A stretch of 64,000 nt of DNA from Melioribacter sp051488685. GTDB taxonomy: Bacteria > Bacteroidota > Ignavibacteria > Ignavibacteriales > Melioribacteraceae. Location: positions 21,740 through 85,739 of the forward strand of contig NZ_JBPSEH010000011.1 of NCBI RefSeq assembly GCF_051488685.1. Direction: 5' to 3'. This document shows, in pieces, positions 45,133 through 55,000 of the stretch. The position numbers were made by a program, and so were the translations under genes. The notes under the pieces are model-generated. The model ran no database searches, was not told where the DNA came from, and saw nothing but the letters and a program-made list of their open reading frames with translations. Numbering within the stretch: position 1 is the first letter of the stretch; every line of letters begins with the position of its first letter.

Positions 45133-48045
45133 ATGAATAACATGTCAAGAAAACTTGTAAGTTCATTAATTTTTTTATGTTCGATATCAATTCTCTCGGT
45201 GATTATCAACGCCAGACCATCAAATAACGATACCATCTGGTTAAAAGGAAAGTGGAACTTTCAAATTGACCGGGAAGATATTGGTGTCAAAGAAAAATGG
45301 TATCAAACAAAATTTACGGATGTTATTATTCTACCCGGTTCGATGAGAGATAACAACAAAGGAGATGATCTTTCAGTTAATACAATATGGACAGGTAGCA
45401 TTTACGACAGTTCGTGGTATTTTCGACCCGATATGGCAAAATATAGGGAAAAAGAGAACCTGAAATTTCCATTCTGGCTTACACCCAATAAACATTATGT
45501 TGGAGTTGCCTGGTACCAGCTCGAAGTAAAAATCCCGGATGATTGGAAAGGTCGTAAAATAGAATTGTTTTTAGAACGCCCTCATTGGGAAACGACGCTC
45601 TGGATTGACAGCATTGAAATTGGAATGCAAAATAGTCTTTCAACACCACACAGGTACGATTTATCGCATAAATTGACACCAGGTCGTCATCTGCTTACTA
45701 TTCGTGTGGATAATAGAATTAAAGAAATTAATGTAGGACCCGATTCACACAGTATTACCGATCAAACTCAGGGGAACTGGAATGGAATCGTGGGCGATAT
45801 CTATCTCAGTTCAACTTCTCCAGTGTCTTTTTATGACATTAAACTTTTCCCTGATATCAATAATAAAACCGTAGCTGTAAGAGCAGTATTATCTAATATT
45901 ACTGAGAAAGAGAGAGCTGCAAAGATTGTATTAAAAGCAAAATCATTTAATACTGAAAAAGTAGATGAAGTAGCTCCTTTGATCAGAGATATTAAAATTA
46001 ATAAAGGGAAGACTGACGTTGAGATAATTTATCCGATGGGAGAGAATATTCAATTATGGGATGAATTCAATCCAGCTCTCTATAAAATGACGATAGAGTT
46101 AATTGATGAATCGGGTAATATAGACGAAAAAGAAATTCAATTTGGAATGAGAGCTTTTACAATTAATGGTACCCGCTTCAAAATTAATAATCGACCAGTA
46201 TTTTTAAGGGGAACGGTTGAAAATTGTGTATTCCCTTTAACAGGTTATCCACCTACAGATGTTGAATCGTGGGAAAGGATATTCAAGATTTGTAAAGATT
46301 TTGGTCTAAACCATATGAGATTTCACTCTTGGTGTCCGCCCGAAGCCGCATTCCATGCTGCAGATAAGTTAGGATTTTATCTTCAGGTTGAAGGTCCCAG
46401 CTGGGCTAATCACGGAGTTACATTAGGCGATGGTTTGCCAATTGACCAGTATATCTATGAAGAAACCAAACGTATATTAGATACTTATGGAAATCATCCT
46501 TCTTTTTGTATGATGGCTTACGGGAATGAACCTGCCGGTAAAAACCAGGTTCAGTACCTCGGGAATCTTGTCAATTATTGGAAATCGATTGACAATCGCC
46601 ACGTCTATACATCTGCTTCAATTGGTAAGAGCTGGCCACTCGTTCCGGAAAGTCAATTTATTGTTCGCTCTGAACCGAGAGGACTTCCATGGGATCAACG
46701 CCCCAGTAGTTTATTCGATTATTCTAAAAGAATCGAAAATTATTCTGTCCCTTATGTAGTTCATGAAATGGGGCAGCACTGTGTCTTCCCAAACTTTAAT
46801 GAAATAAAAAAATATACTGGGGTATATAAAGCCAAGAATTTTGAATTGTTTAAAGAACTATTAGAAAAGAATCATATGGGTGACATGGCTCAGGAATTTT
46901 TAATGGCTTCGGGGAAATTACAGGTGATTTCTTACAAAGCTGAAATTGAGGCAGCGCTCCGCACAAAAGGTTTAGCCGGTATACAATTGCTTGCTCTTAA
47001 CGATTATCCCGGACAGGGAACTGCACTCGTTGGTCTACTCGACGCATTCTGGGACGAAAAAGGATATATCGACGCAAAGAAATTCAAACAATTTTTCGGG
47101 GAAACTGTACCTTTAGCAAGAATTCCAAAATTCGTCTTTTATAACAATGAAATATTCCAGGCTGATATCGAAGCTTTTCATTTCGGCAAGCATCAATTAT
47201 TGAATGTTACACCTCAATGGAAATTGATTGATTCAGAGATGAATACTATTGCTGAAGGGAAATTAAATACGACAGATATTCCAATAGATAATTGTACTAA
47301 ACTGGGCAGTATTACTTTTCCACTTTCACAATTTAATTCTGCAATAAAACTTACTCTTGAAGTTTCGATTGGTCAATACAAAAACAGCTGGGATTTCTGG
47401 GTCTATCCATCTGAACTTCCTGAAATAGATCACAGTGAAATTTATTTTACGGATAAACTTGATGCTGAAGCCAAATCGGTCTTAATTAAAGGCGGAAAAG
47501 TATTTTTATTTGCGGCTGGGAAAGTTGAAAATGGGAAGGATGTTGTTCAGTATTTAAATCCCGTCTTCTGGAATACTTCATGGTTTAAAATGAGACCGCC
47601 ACATACGCTTGGAATCCTATGCAACCCTGAGCATCCGGTATTTTCATATTTCCCCACGGATTTTCATAGTAATCTCCAATGGTGGGAAATTCTCAATCGT
47701 CAACAGGTAATGAACCTTGAATTATTTCCACCTCAATTTAAACCTTTAATACAAACAATCGATACCTGGTTTTTGAATAGAAGATTGGCAGTGTTATTTG
47801 AAGCGCGGGTTGAGAATGGAAAAATTATGGTGTGCAGTGCGGATTTACAGAATAACTTAAATGAACGACCGGTGGCAAGGCAATTACTCTATAGTATAAC
47901 AAAATATATGCTGTCAAATAAATTTAATCCCGAATACAAAGTGGATTATTCAATCATCGAAGAACTGTTTGAAAAGAAAGATCGCCCACCAGCTATTGAT
48001 TTCCATACAAAACAATCCACAGACGATTTAAAACCAGTGAAATAG
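45133..48045 (+). CDS. GH2 family glycoside hydrolase
   Basis: 970 residues with a signal peptide (about 5-28). The sugar-binding jelly roll (about 35-225) includes GVAWYQLEVKIPDDWKGRKI and TLWIDSIEIG. An immunoglobulin-like domain and a TIM barrel follow, with acid/base Glu466 in MMAYGNEPAG and probable nucleophile Glu545 in YVVHEMGQH. The RFHSWCPPEAAFHAADKLGF block is typical of GH2. A long C-terminal region (about 700-970) contains a ThuA/glutamine-amidotransferase-like stretch (LIKGGKVFLFAAGKVEN). Beta-galactosidase and beta-glucuronidase are both possible, the former fitting RG-I galactan side chains. There is no T9SS tail. Confidence 0.9.
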   Translation: MNNMSRKLVSSLIFLCSISILSVIINARPSNNDTIWLKGKWNFQIDREDIGVKEKWYQTKFTDVIILPGSMRDNNKGDDLSVNTIWTGSIYDSSWYFRPDMAKYREKENLKFPFWLTPNKHYVGVAWYQLEVKIPDDWKGRKIELFLERPHWETTLWIDSIEIGMQNSLSTPHRYDLSHKLTPGRHLLTIRVDNRIKEINVGPDSHSITDQTQGNWNGIVGDIYLSSTSPVSFYDIKLFPDINNKTVAVRAVLSNITEKERAAKIVLKAKSFNTEKVDEVAPLIRDIKINKGKTDVEIIYPMGENIQLWDEFNPALYKMTIELIDESGNIDEKEIQFGMRAFTINGTRFKINNRPVFLRGTVENCVFPLTGYPPTDVESWERIFKICKDFGLNHMRFHSWCPPEAAFHAADKLGFYLQVEGPSWANHGVTLGDGLPIDQYIYEETKRILDTYGNHPSFCMMAYGNEPAGKNQVQYLGNLVNYWKSIDNRHVYTSASIGKSWPLVPESQFIVRSEPRGLPWDQRPSSLFDYSKRIENYSVPYVVHEMGQHCVFPNFNEIKKYTGVYKAKNFELFKELLEKNHMGDMAQEFLMASGKLQVISYKAEIEAALRTKGLAGIQLLALNDYPGQGTALVGLLDAFWDEKGYIDAKKFKQFFGETVPLARIPKFVFYNNEIFQADIEAFHFGKHQLLNVTPQWKLIDSEMNTIAEGKLNTTDIPIDNCTKLGSITFPLSQFNSAIKLTLEVSIGQYKNSWDFWVYPSELPEIDHSEIYFTDKLDAEAKSVLIKGGKVFLFAAGKVENGKDVVQYLNPVFWNTSWFKMRPPHTLGILCNPEHPVFSYFPTDFHSNLQWWEILNRQQVMNLELFPPQFKPLIQTIDTWFLNRRLAVLFEARVENGKIMVCSADLQNNLNERPVARQLLYSITKYMLSNKFNPEYKVDYSIIEELFEKKDRPPAIDFHTKQSTDDLKPVK

Positions 48046-48077
48046 ATTTCTAACTATAACACCGTCAAGGGCGCAAA

Positions 48078-48133
48078 ATATGAATTTAATTTAAGAGATA
48101 TAGTTCTCTTGAAATGCCTTTCTAAATTCATAT
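48078..48133 (+). promoter_or_regulatory. Long nested inverted repeat in the leader of the T9SS gene at 48173
   Basis: ATATGAATTTA (48078-48088) and TAAATTCATAT (48123-48133) pair over 11 bp. Inside, AAGAGA (48093-48098) pairs with TCTCTT (48105-48110). No T-run follows on the plus strand, so it is not an obvious terminator for the GH2 gene; it may be an RNA processing or stability element. Confidence 0.45.
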
Positions 48134-48172
48134 CAAAAAAAATAATAACTAATTTATTAACGAGGAGGGGTT

Positions 48173-50485
48173 ATGAAGCATAGGTTCACGTTTCTTTTCT
48201 TATTGTTCTCTGTGCTTTGCATAAGTGCTTTGAACGCACAATTTGTGCAAAGAAGTGATTCACTCGGGTTGGTAGTGATGCCAGCAGAAAAGTACGATGT
48301 ATATCGACCTGGTCTGGAGGCTAAAGTTGGTGACACTTTTGCATTGGAGGATTCTATCGAAGGCTTTATGGGTCAGGGTTATATGCGCGCATATATGGCT
48401 AAAGGTGACGGTAGTACAAGCAACGCCGAGACAATCAATATTAAATTATCTTACTATGTTAACTTTGTTGATACAGGCACGCATTATATTTGGGCGTATG
48501 TATTTTTCCCCGACGGCAATAGCGATTCTTTCTTCTATGGCGTTGATGGAAAAGTTATTGGACAGGTATCCGGCCAACCGCGAGGTTCATGGTCGTGGCA
48601 TAAAGGGAGTGCTCCTTTTATCATTGATTCTGTAGGTGTACATTCTATCGATTTCTTCGGGCGAGAGCCAAATGCCATGCTTGACCATATCATCATAACT
48701 TCCAGCGAGACTTTCGATCCTAACATTAATACTGAATGGCTTCCGAAGGTAATTGCTTTTGTGAGTCTTCCCGACAAAATTGACCCGGCAACTAATGAGA
48801 ATGCGGATAAGCCTTTTATCGATGACTTGATAGCTGCAGGTTATGAAGTTTTTACAGTTTATACAAATTCTCTTGAAACTGCGTCTCAAGGTTTACTGGA
48901 CAGTTTAAATTCAGCAGATCTGGTAATTATCGGTCGTTCAGGTGCAAGCGGTGATTTCGGCGGTTCTCATAAAACTGCCTGGAATAATATCAAAGCACCG
49001 ATTATGCTACTCCATTTGTGGGCTGCGCGCAACAATCGTTTGAACTGGTTGCCTACTGGTACAACCACTTCGTATGATAATGCTGGGGATACTATAAAAG
49101 CCAAAATTGTATTGCCGGCTGACCCCGTATTTGCAGGTATAACACTTGCAGAAGATAGTACCATGAATTGGGTTGTATCTCCTTATGATTTTATGGCAAC
49201 AACCAGTGGCGGAAACGGAACTGTTCTTGCACGTGAAGCCGGAACGTCAAATGTCTTATTCGTTCGATGGGAACCATGGGTAGAATTTTATGATGGTGCA
49301 GGTGATATGCCAGCAGGATACCGTACTTTAATTGGTAACGGTAACGACCATGCAGGTCCCTTTAATTATTATAACTTTACTCCAGAAGCTAAACAGGTAT
49401 ATCTGAGAGAAGTTGAAAGAATGGTAAATTTACCTGAACCACCACCCCGACCAGTCGGCCTGGGTAAAACAATTGCTCTAATAACTAAGGCGGATAATAT
49501 CGACCCAATTACAAATCTAAGTGCAGACCAGCCAGTAATTAATAATTTATTGGAAATGGGGTATAAAGTTTACACACTTTATTCTGCAGCATTGGAAAAT
49601 GCTTCTCAGGGCTTGATTGATACATTGAATTCAGTTGATTTAGTCATTATCGGGCGCTCTGGTGCAAGTGCAGACTTTGGTTCAACTCATAAAGAGGCAT
49701 GGAATAGTATTACCTCTCCTTTATTACTCCTGCATCCATGGGTTGCTCGTAATAATAGATTAAATTGGTTGCCTACAGCAACTGTTACAACCTTTGATGT
49801 CGCAGGTGATACTCTAAAAGCCAAGATAGAATTACCAGACGATCCTGTTTTCCAGGGGATTGTATTTTCTTCCGATAGCACTTTGCCCTGGGCTACTTCG
49901 CCTTATGATTACCTGGAGACGTCAGATGGTGGTAACGGCACTGTATTAGCAAGAGATGCTGGAAATAATAATGTACTCTTTGTTCGATGGGAACCGTGGG
50001 TCGAATTTTATAATGGTTCAGGCGACATGCCGGCTGGATATCGGACTTTGATTGGTAATGGTAACGACCATGCCTACGCTACCACTGGAAATGCTTCTTT
50101 GTTCAATTTCTATAATTATACAAAGGTTAGCGGACAGGTAATTCAAAATGAGATAGTTCGTATGGCTTCGCTTGGAAAGGTACCAAAACCTGTCTCAGTC
50201 AATGAAAAAAATAATCTACCAAAGACCTATACTTTAGAACAAAATTATCCCAATCCGTTTAATCCTACAACGACTATTAAGTTTTCAGTGCCGAAAAAAA
50301 GTAATGTTAAAATTACGATTTATGATCTATTGGGTAGATTTGTTCATCAACTTGTAAATGCGGAGTATGATCCTGGAGTCTACTCGGTTCAGTTCAATGC
50401 AGCCAATCTTTCATCTGGAGTATATTTCTATCGCATCGAAGCAGATGATTTTATCAGTGTAAAAAAACTTATGCTTTTGAAGTAG
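48173..50485 (+). CDS. T9SS-sorted protein with a large internal tandem duplication
   Basis: 770 residues with a signal peptide (about 1-22, cleavage after LNAQ). Residues of about 25-185 form a beta-sandwich with a carbohydrate-binding look (IWAYVFFPDGNSDSFFYGVD; AMLDHIIIT). Two copies of a domain of about 225 residues follow, about 190-415 and 434-660. Both carry VDLVIIGRSGAS or ADLVIIGRSGAS, ARNNRLNWLPT, GGNGTVLAR, NVLFVRWEPWVEFY and GDMPAGYRTLIGNGNDHA. The alternating alpha/beta pattern suggests a glutamine-amidotransferase/ThuA-like fold, but no catalytic triad is evident. The T9SS tail starts NYPNPFNPTTTIKFSV and ends KKLMLLK. The function is unknown; surface glycan binding is a guess from context. 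RBS is GAGGAGGGG. Confidence 0.85.
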   Translation: MKHRFTFLFLLFSVLCISALNAQFVQRSDSLGLVVMPAEKYDVYRPGLEAKVGDTFALEDSIEGFMGQGYMRAYMAKGDGSTSNAETINIKLSYYVNFVDTGTHYIWAYVFFPDGNSDSFFYGVDGKVIGQVSGQPRGSWSWHKGSAPFIIDSVGVHSIDFFGREPNAMLDHIIITSSETFDPNINTEWLPKVIAFVSLPDKIDPATNENADKPFIDDLIAAGYEVFTVYTNSLETASQGLLDSLNSADLVIIGRSGASGDFGGSHKTAWNNIKAPIMLLHLWAARNNRLNWLPTGTTTSYDNAGDTIKAKIVLPADPVFAGITLAEDSTMNWVVSPYDFMATTSGGNGTVLAREAGTSNVLFVRWEPWVEFYDGAGDMPAGYRTLIGNGNDHAGPFNYYNFTPEAKQVYLREVERMVNLPEPPPRPVGLGKTIALITKADNIDPITNLSADQPVINNLLEMGYKVYTLYSAALENASQGLIDTLNSVDLVIIGRSGASADFGSTHKEAWNSITSPLLLLHPWVARNNRLNWLPTATVTTFDVAGDTLKAKIELPDDPVFQGIVFSSDSTLPWATSPYDYLETSDGGNGTVLARDAGNNNVLFVRWEPWVEFYNGSGDMPAGYRTLIGNGNDHAYATTGNASLFNFYNYTKVSGQVIQNEIVRMASLGKVPKPVSVNEKNNLPKTYTLEQNYPNPFNPTTTIKFSVPKKSNVKITIYDLLGRFVHQLVNAEYDPGVYSVQFNAANLSSGVYFYRIEADDFISVKKLMLLK

Positions 50486-50501
50486 CCAGTCCTATTTCAA
50501 C

Positions 50502-50533
50502 GCCAGGTTGTGAAATCTAAGGCACAGCCTGGC
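50502..50533 (+). terminator. Strong intergenic hairpin (possible terminator without T-run)
   Basis: GCCAGGTTGTG (50502-50512) pairs with CACAGCCTGGC (50523-50533) over 11 bp with one G-U pair and a 10-nt loop. Only a weak T-rich tail (ATCTTATCATAT) follows. It lies 17 bp after the preceding stop and directly before the GH105 gene start, so it may also limit read-through into or translation of that gene. Confidence 0.5.
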
Positions 50534-50554
50534 ATGACAATCTTATCATATATT

Positions 50555-52039
50555 ATGAAAAAAAATTTTAATAATTATTTTCTCTTTTACATTAAACTAC
50601 GAGTTATTCGTTCTCTCTTCTTATTGATTTGTATAAGTACCACAAGTTTAATAGCTCAAAACTTACCCGATAGATCTGTCATACTTGGAAAGATGCTCCT
50701 GGCTAATGAATATTTTATGAATAAATGGCCGGACCCAACTATTGACATTGTTACAGACAAAAGAAGACCAAGCAATATATGGACTCGTGCTACGTATTAC
50801 GAAGGATTAATGGCATTATACAGAATTGATCCTGACGAAAAGTTTTATAACTATGCAGTTCAATGGGCAGAAAGTCACAACTGGGAACCTGCGTACGGAG
50901 GCACTACGACTCGTAATGCTGATAATCAAGCCTGCGGTCAAACTTACATTGAGTTATATCAAATTGATCCGAAGCCGGAACGAATCGAGAAAATTAAATC
51001 TGTCATCGACAATATGATTAACAGTCCTGAGATTAACGATTGGTGGTGGATTGATGCTTTGCATATGGCAATGCCTGTATTTGCAAAACTTGGTACTATC
51101 TATAACGATACGACATATTTTAATCGAATGTATGAAATGTATATGCACACAAAAACTGTTGAAGGTGATTCGGGTTTGTACAATAAAATTGATCATTTAT
51201 GGTGGCGGGATAAAAACTTCGACCCGCCCCACAAATCTCCAAATGGTGAAGATACTTACTGGTCAAGAGGAAACGGCTGGGTCTTTGCAGCACTCGCTCG
51301 CGTCCTGGATGTACTTCCAGAAAACGCTCCTCATCGAGATGAGTACATTGAAACATTTATCGAAATGGCAGAAGCAATAATTAGTGTCCAGCGAGAAGAT
51401 GGATTCTGGAATGTAAGCTTACACGATCCCAGCGAATATGGTGGAAAAGAATCATCGGGAACGGCGTTGTTTACGTTTGGCTTAGCCTGGGGTATTAATA
51501 AAGGGTTATTGAGCGCTCCGACTTACAAACAATCAGCAATCAAAGGCTGGATTGCGCTTTCTGAAGATGCACTCCATGAAAACGGATTTTTAGGTTACGT
51601 TCAAAGTACAGGGAAACAACCATCCGATGGTCAACCAGTTACTTACGACAAAGCTCCAAATTTTGAAGACTATGGACTTGGAGCTTTCCTGCTTGCCGGG
51701 AGTGAAATATATAAAATGGCAGGTGACATTACAGATATTTCATCGTATACATCGAATGTTCCTGCAGAAGCAGTAGTTTATCCTGCATATCCAAATCCAT
51801 TCAATCCTCAAACAACGATTTCATTTAGTTTACCAGAAATAAGCGATGTTAGAATTGAACTTTATGATTTGCAAGGTCAATTAATAGAAACCTTTCTCAA
51901 TAAAACGCTTAACGCTGGTTTCCATAAAATAAATTATCAAGGGAAGTATTTATCTAACGGTGTTTATCTACTCAAAATAATTATACGATACAAAAAAGCT
52001 AATAAAGTTTTTATGGAAAAATTAGTTTATATGAAATAA
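50555..52039 (+). CDS. Unsaturated rhamnogalacturonyl hydrolase GH105 with T9SS tail
   Basis: About 494 residues from the ATG at 50555. The frame is open to a GTG at 50510 and an ATG at 50534, but those lie in or directly against the hairpin, while 50555 gives a proper signal peptide (MKKNFNNYF then a hydrophobic core, cleavage after LIAQ). The GH88/GH105 (alpha/alpha)6 barrel has RPSNIWTRATYYEGLMALYR, WWWIDALHMAMPVFAKLG (with the putative catalytic Asp), DTYWSRGNGWVFAALARVLD and ESSGTALFTFGLAWGI. The enzyme removes the 4,5-unsaturated galacturonate left by lyases. The C-terminal T9SS module (YPNPFNPQTTISFSLP ... KLVYMK) makes this copy surface-exposed, unlike the GH105 at 56830. Confidence 0.9.
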   Translation: MKKNFNNYFLFYIKLRVIRSLFLLICISTTSLIAQNLPDRSVILGKMLLANEYFMNKWPDPTIDIVTDKRRPSNIWTRATYYEGLMALYRIDPDEKFYNYAVQWAESHNWEPAYGGTTTRNADNQACGQTYIELYQIDPKPERIEKIKSVIDNMINSPEINDWWWIDALHMAMPVFAKLGTIYNDTTYFNRMYEMYMHTKTVEGDSGLYNKIDHLWWRDKNFDPPHKSPNGEDTYWSRGNGWVFAALARVLDVLPENAPHRDEYIETFIEMAEAIISVQREDGFWNVSLHDPSEYGGKESSGTALFTFGLAWGINKGLLSAPTYKQSAIKGWIALSEDALHENGFLGYVQSTGKQPSDGQPVTYDKAPNFEDYGLGAFLLAGSEIYKMAGDITDISSYTSNVPAEAVVYPAYPNPFNPQTTISFSLPEISDVRIELYDLQGQLIETFLNKTLNAGFHKINYQGKYLSNGVYLLKIIIRYKKANKVFMEKLVYMK

Positions 52040-52063
52040 CTATTCAACGATAAATAAGATATC

Positions 52064-55000
52064 ATGAAAAAAATCGATTTTGTTTACGAGGTCTGCATCA
52101 ATAGAATAATTAATGTATCACTTTTTATAATTATTCATAGCCTCTACCTTGGTTTAGCAGATGCACAGGATTTCAAATCGGTAAAACTAAAATGGTTAGA
52201 CAATGCTCCTCCTGAATTTTCAACTGGAGTTAGCTGGGGTGTACCATTTCCTGAAGGTAAAATCGATACATCCGCAAAATTTATTTTAAAGGATGAATCC
52301 GGTAAAACCTTACCGCTTCAATTCTGGCCATTGGCTTATTGGCCAGACGGTACGTTGAAATGGATCGGCTTGAGCACTGTTGTCACACCGAGTGTCGGTT
52401 CTTCATTACACTTAATGTTAAATGAAGATATTACTGAAGAACTTACGAAACAAAAAGTAATAGTGAATGAAAACGATAACGATATTGAAATTAATACAGG
52501 TGTTATAGAATGTAGAGTACCCAAAAGTGGTACTCGATTGATTAAACAAATTCTATATAATAATAAATTGATTTCAAGTAGCGGAAGTTTAATATGCTTA
52601 TTGCAAAATGGTTCTTCTAAAGAATATGGAGAGCAACCGTCTATTGAAAGATTTGTAGGAATGATTGAAAAGGTAACAATAGAACAGAATGGTCCAGTGA
52701 GAGCAGTAATAAAAATTGAAGGTAAACATCATTCTGAATCGAGAAACAGAAGCTGGTTACCATTTATTGTGCGACTCTATTTCTATGCAGGGCAACAATC
52801 GATGCGTATTGTTCATACAATAATTTATGATGGTGATCAGAATGTAGATTTCATAAAAGGATTGGGATTTGTGTTTGATATCCCGCTCGACGAACAATTG
52901 TACAATCGACATATTCGATTTTCTGGTGACAATGGTAGATTGTGGGATGAGCCATGTCAGCCATTGAGCGGGAGATATCCGTTAGACCGCAGAGAAGAAT
53001 ATTACGACAGACAGCTAAGAGGTCTACGAATTCCGGAGCCGGATTCGCTTTCAAAACAACAGCAATTCCTCATAAATAATTGGGCTTCGTGGAACGACTA
53101 TAAATTAATTCAGCTCAATGCTGACGGCTTCAGAATCCTGAAAAGAACAAACGATAAAAGTACATGGATAGATGCAGGTTACGGTAATCGGGCGAGTGGA
53201 TTGGCTTTTGTCGGCGATGTATCTGGTGGATTGACTGTGTGTCTGAGAGATTTCTGGCAATCATTTCCTTCCGCTTTTGAAATATCTGATGTCAAAAAAG
53301 ATATAGCACACTTAAAAACCTGGTTGTGGACACCAGACGCAGAGGCAATGGACATGCGCCACTACGATACATTAGCCTGGGGTCATAATCTCGATGCAAG
53401 TTACGAAGACGTTCAACCAGGATTCAGTATTGCAACAGGTGTTGCCCGCACAAGCGAATTAGTTCTGTTCCTTTCTGACAATGTACCCAGTTACGAAACC
53501 CTTCATCGAATGATAAAAACGGTCAATCAACCTCCGCTTCTTGTGGCTACTCCTGATTACTTACACAGTATCCCCGTCTTCGGGGTATGGAGTTTGCCAG
53601 ATAAAAGTAATAATGTAAAATGCTGGATTGAAAACCAGCTCGAAAACGCATTCAAGTATTATCAACTGGAAGTAGAGCAGCGTCACTGGTACGGTTTCTG
53701 GCATTACGGGGATATACAACATAGTTACGACCGTCGCCGACATACGTGGAAGTACGATATGGGAGGCTTCGCCTGGGCTAATACAGAACTGATGCCTAAT
53801 TTATGGCTCTGGTATAGCTTTTTAAGAACCGGCCGAAGTGACATTTTTAGAATGGCAGAGGCTATGACACGACACAACAGCGAGGTGGATGTTTATCATC
53901 TCGGACCTTTAAAAGGATTGGGCAGCAGACATAATGTTGTTCATTGGGGATGCGGTGCAAAAGAAGTACGTATATCTCAAGCAGCATTAAATCGATTCTA
54001 TTATTATCTTACCACCGATGAAAGGTTGGGCGATATAATGCATGAAGTTACTGACGCAGCTAACGAAGCTATTGGAAGAATTGACCCTTTGCGTTTAATT
54101 AAAGAAAAAAGTAATTATCCTACACACGTTCGCTTCGGTCCCGACTGGCTTGCGCTTGTTGGCAACTGGATGACTGAATGGGAGAGAACTGGCGATACTA
54201 TTTATCGTAACAGAATTATGACTGGTATTAATAGTCTCTACGAAATGCCGTATGGTTTCTTCTCTGGAAAAGATGCAGCATTTGGATACGATCCTGAAAC
54301 TTATAAGCTCTATCGTCTCAATGACAATGATATTGGTTCGGCGCATCTTTCGGTATTAATGGGAGGACCGGAAGTTGCATTCGAATTAACAAATTTATTG
54401 AAGAATGAAAAATGGAATAAACTGTGGAATCAATTTTGCAAATTATACGGCGCACCTGTTTCGGAAATAGAGAAGGAATTCGGAAAGAAAGTCGAACTTG
54501 GTACTCCAGGTTCATGGTACGCCAGATTACCTGCCTGGTATGCTAAAGTTTCAAAAGATTCTGTCTATGCTGTCCGTGCCTGGGAAGAATTTCTTGATGC
54601 AAAACCAAGATACTTCCGTACAGTTTTCAATATAACTAAATTCGATAGTATTCAGAGTTTGCAACCTGTATGTGAAGTTCAGGGAGTTTCTACGAACAAT
54701 ACGGTACAGTGGTGTCTGAATGCAATTGAATTACTTGAACTTGTGGGCGATAAAATTCCTGAAAGTATTATCCAAAAATTTAGCGATAGCCTTTGTACAG
54801 AACAATACCAGATAGGCGATTTGTTGTACAGTGACGACTTTGAAAATGGACTGAATAATTGGATCGTTGAAACAAAAAAATCTCCCTTTTCAAAAGTCGG
54901 AATCATTAACGGGAAATTGAGTATCGATGTCGAATACGGCACTACTATTTGGTTCAAAGAAAAACTCGAAGGCAATTTGTTGATTGAATATAAAAGAAAA

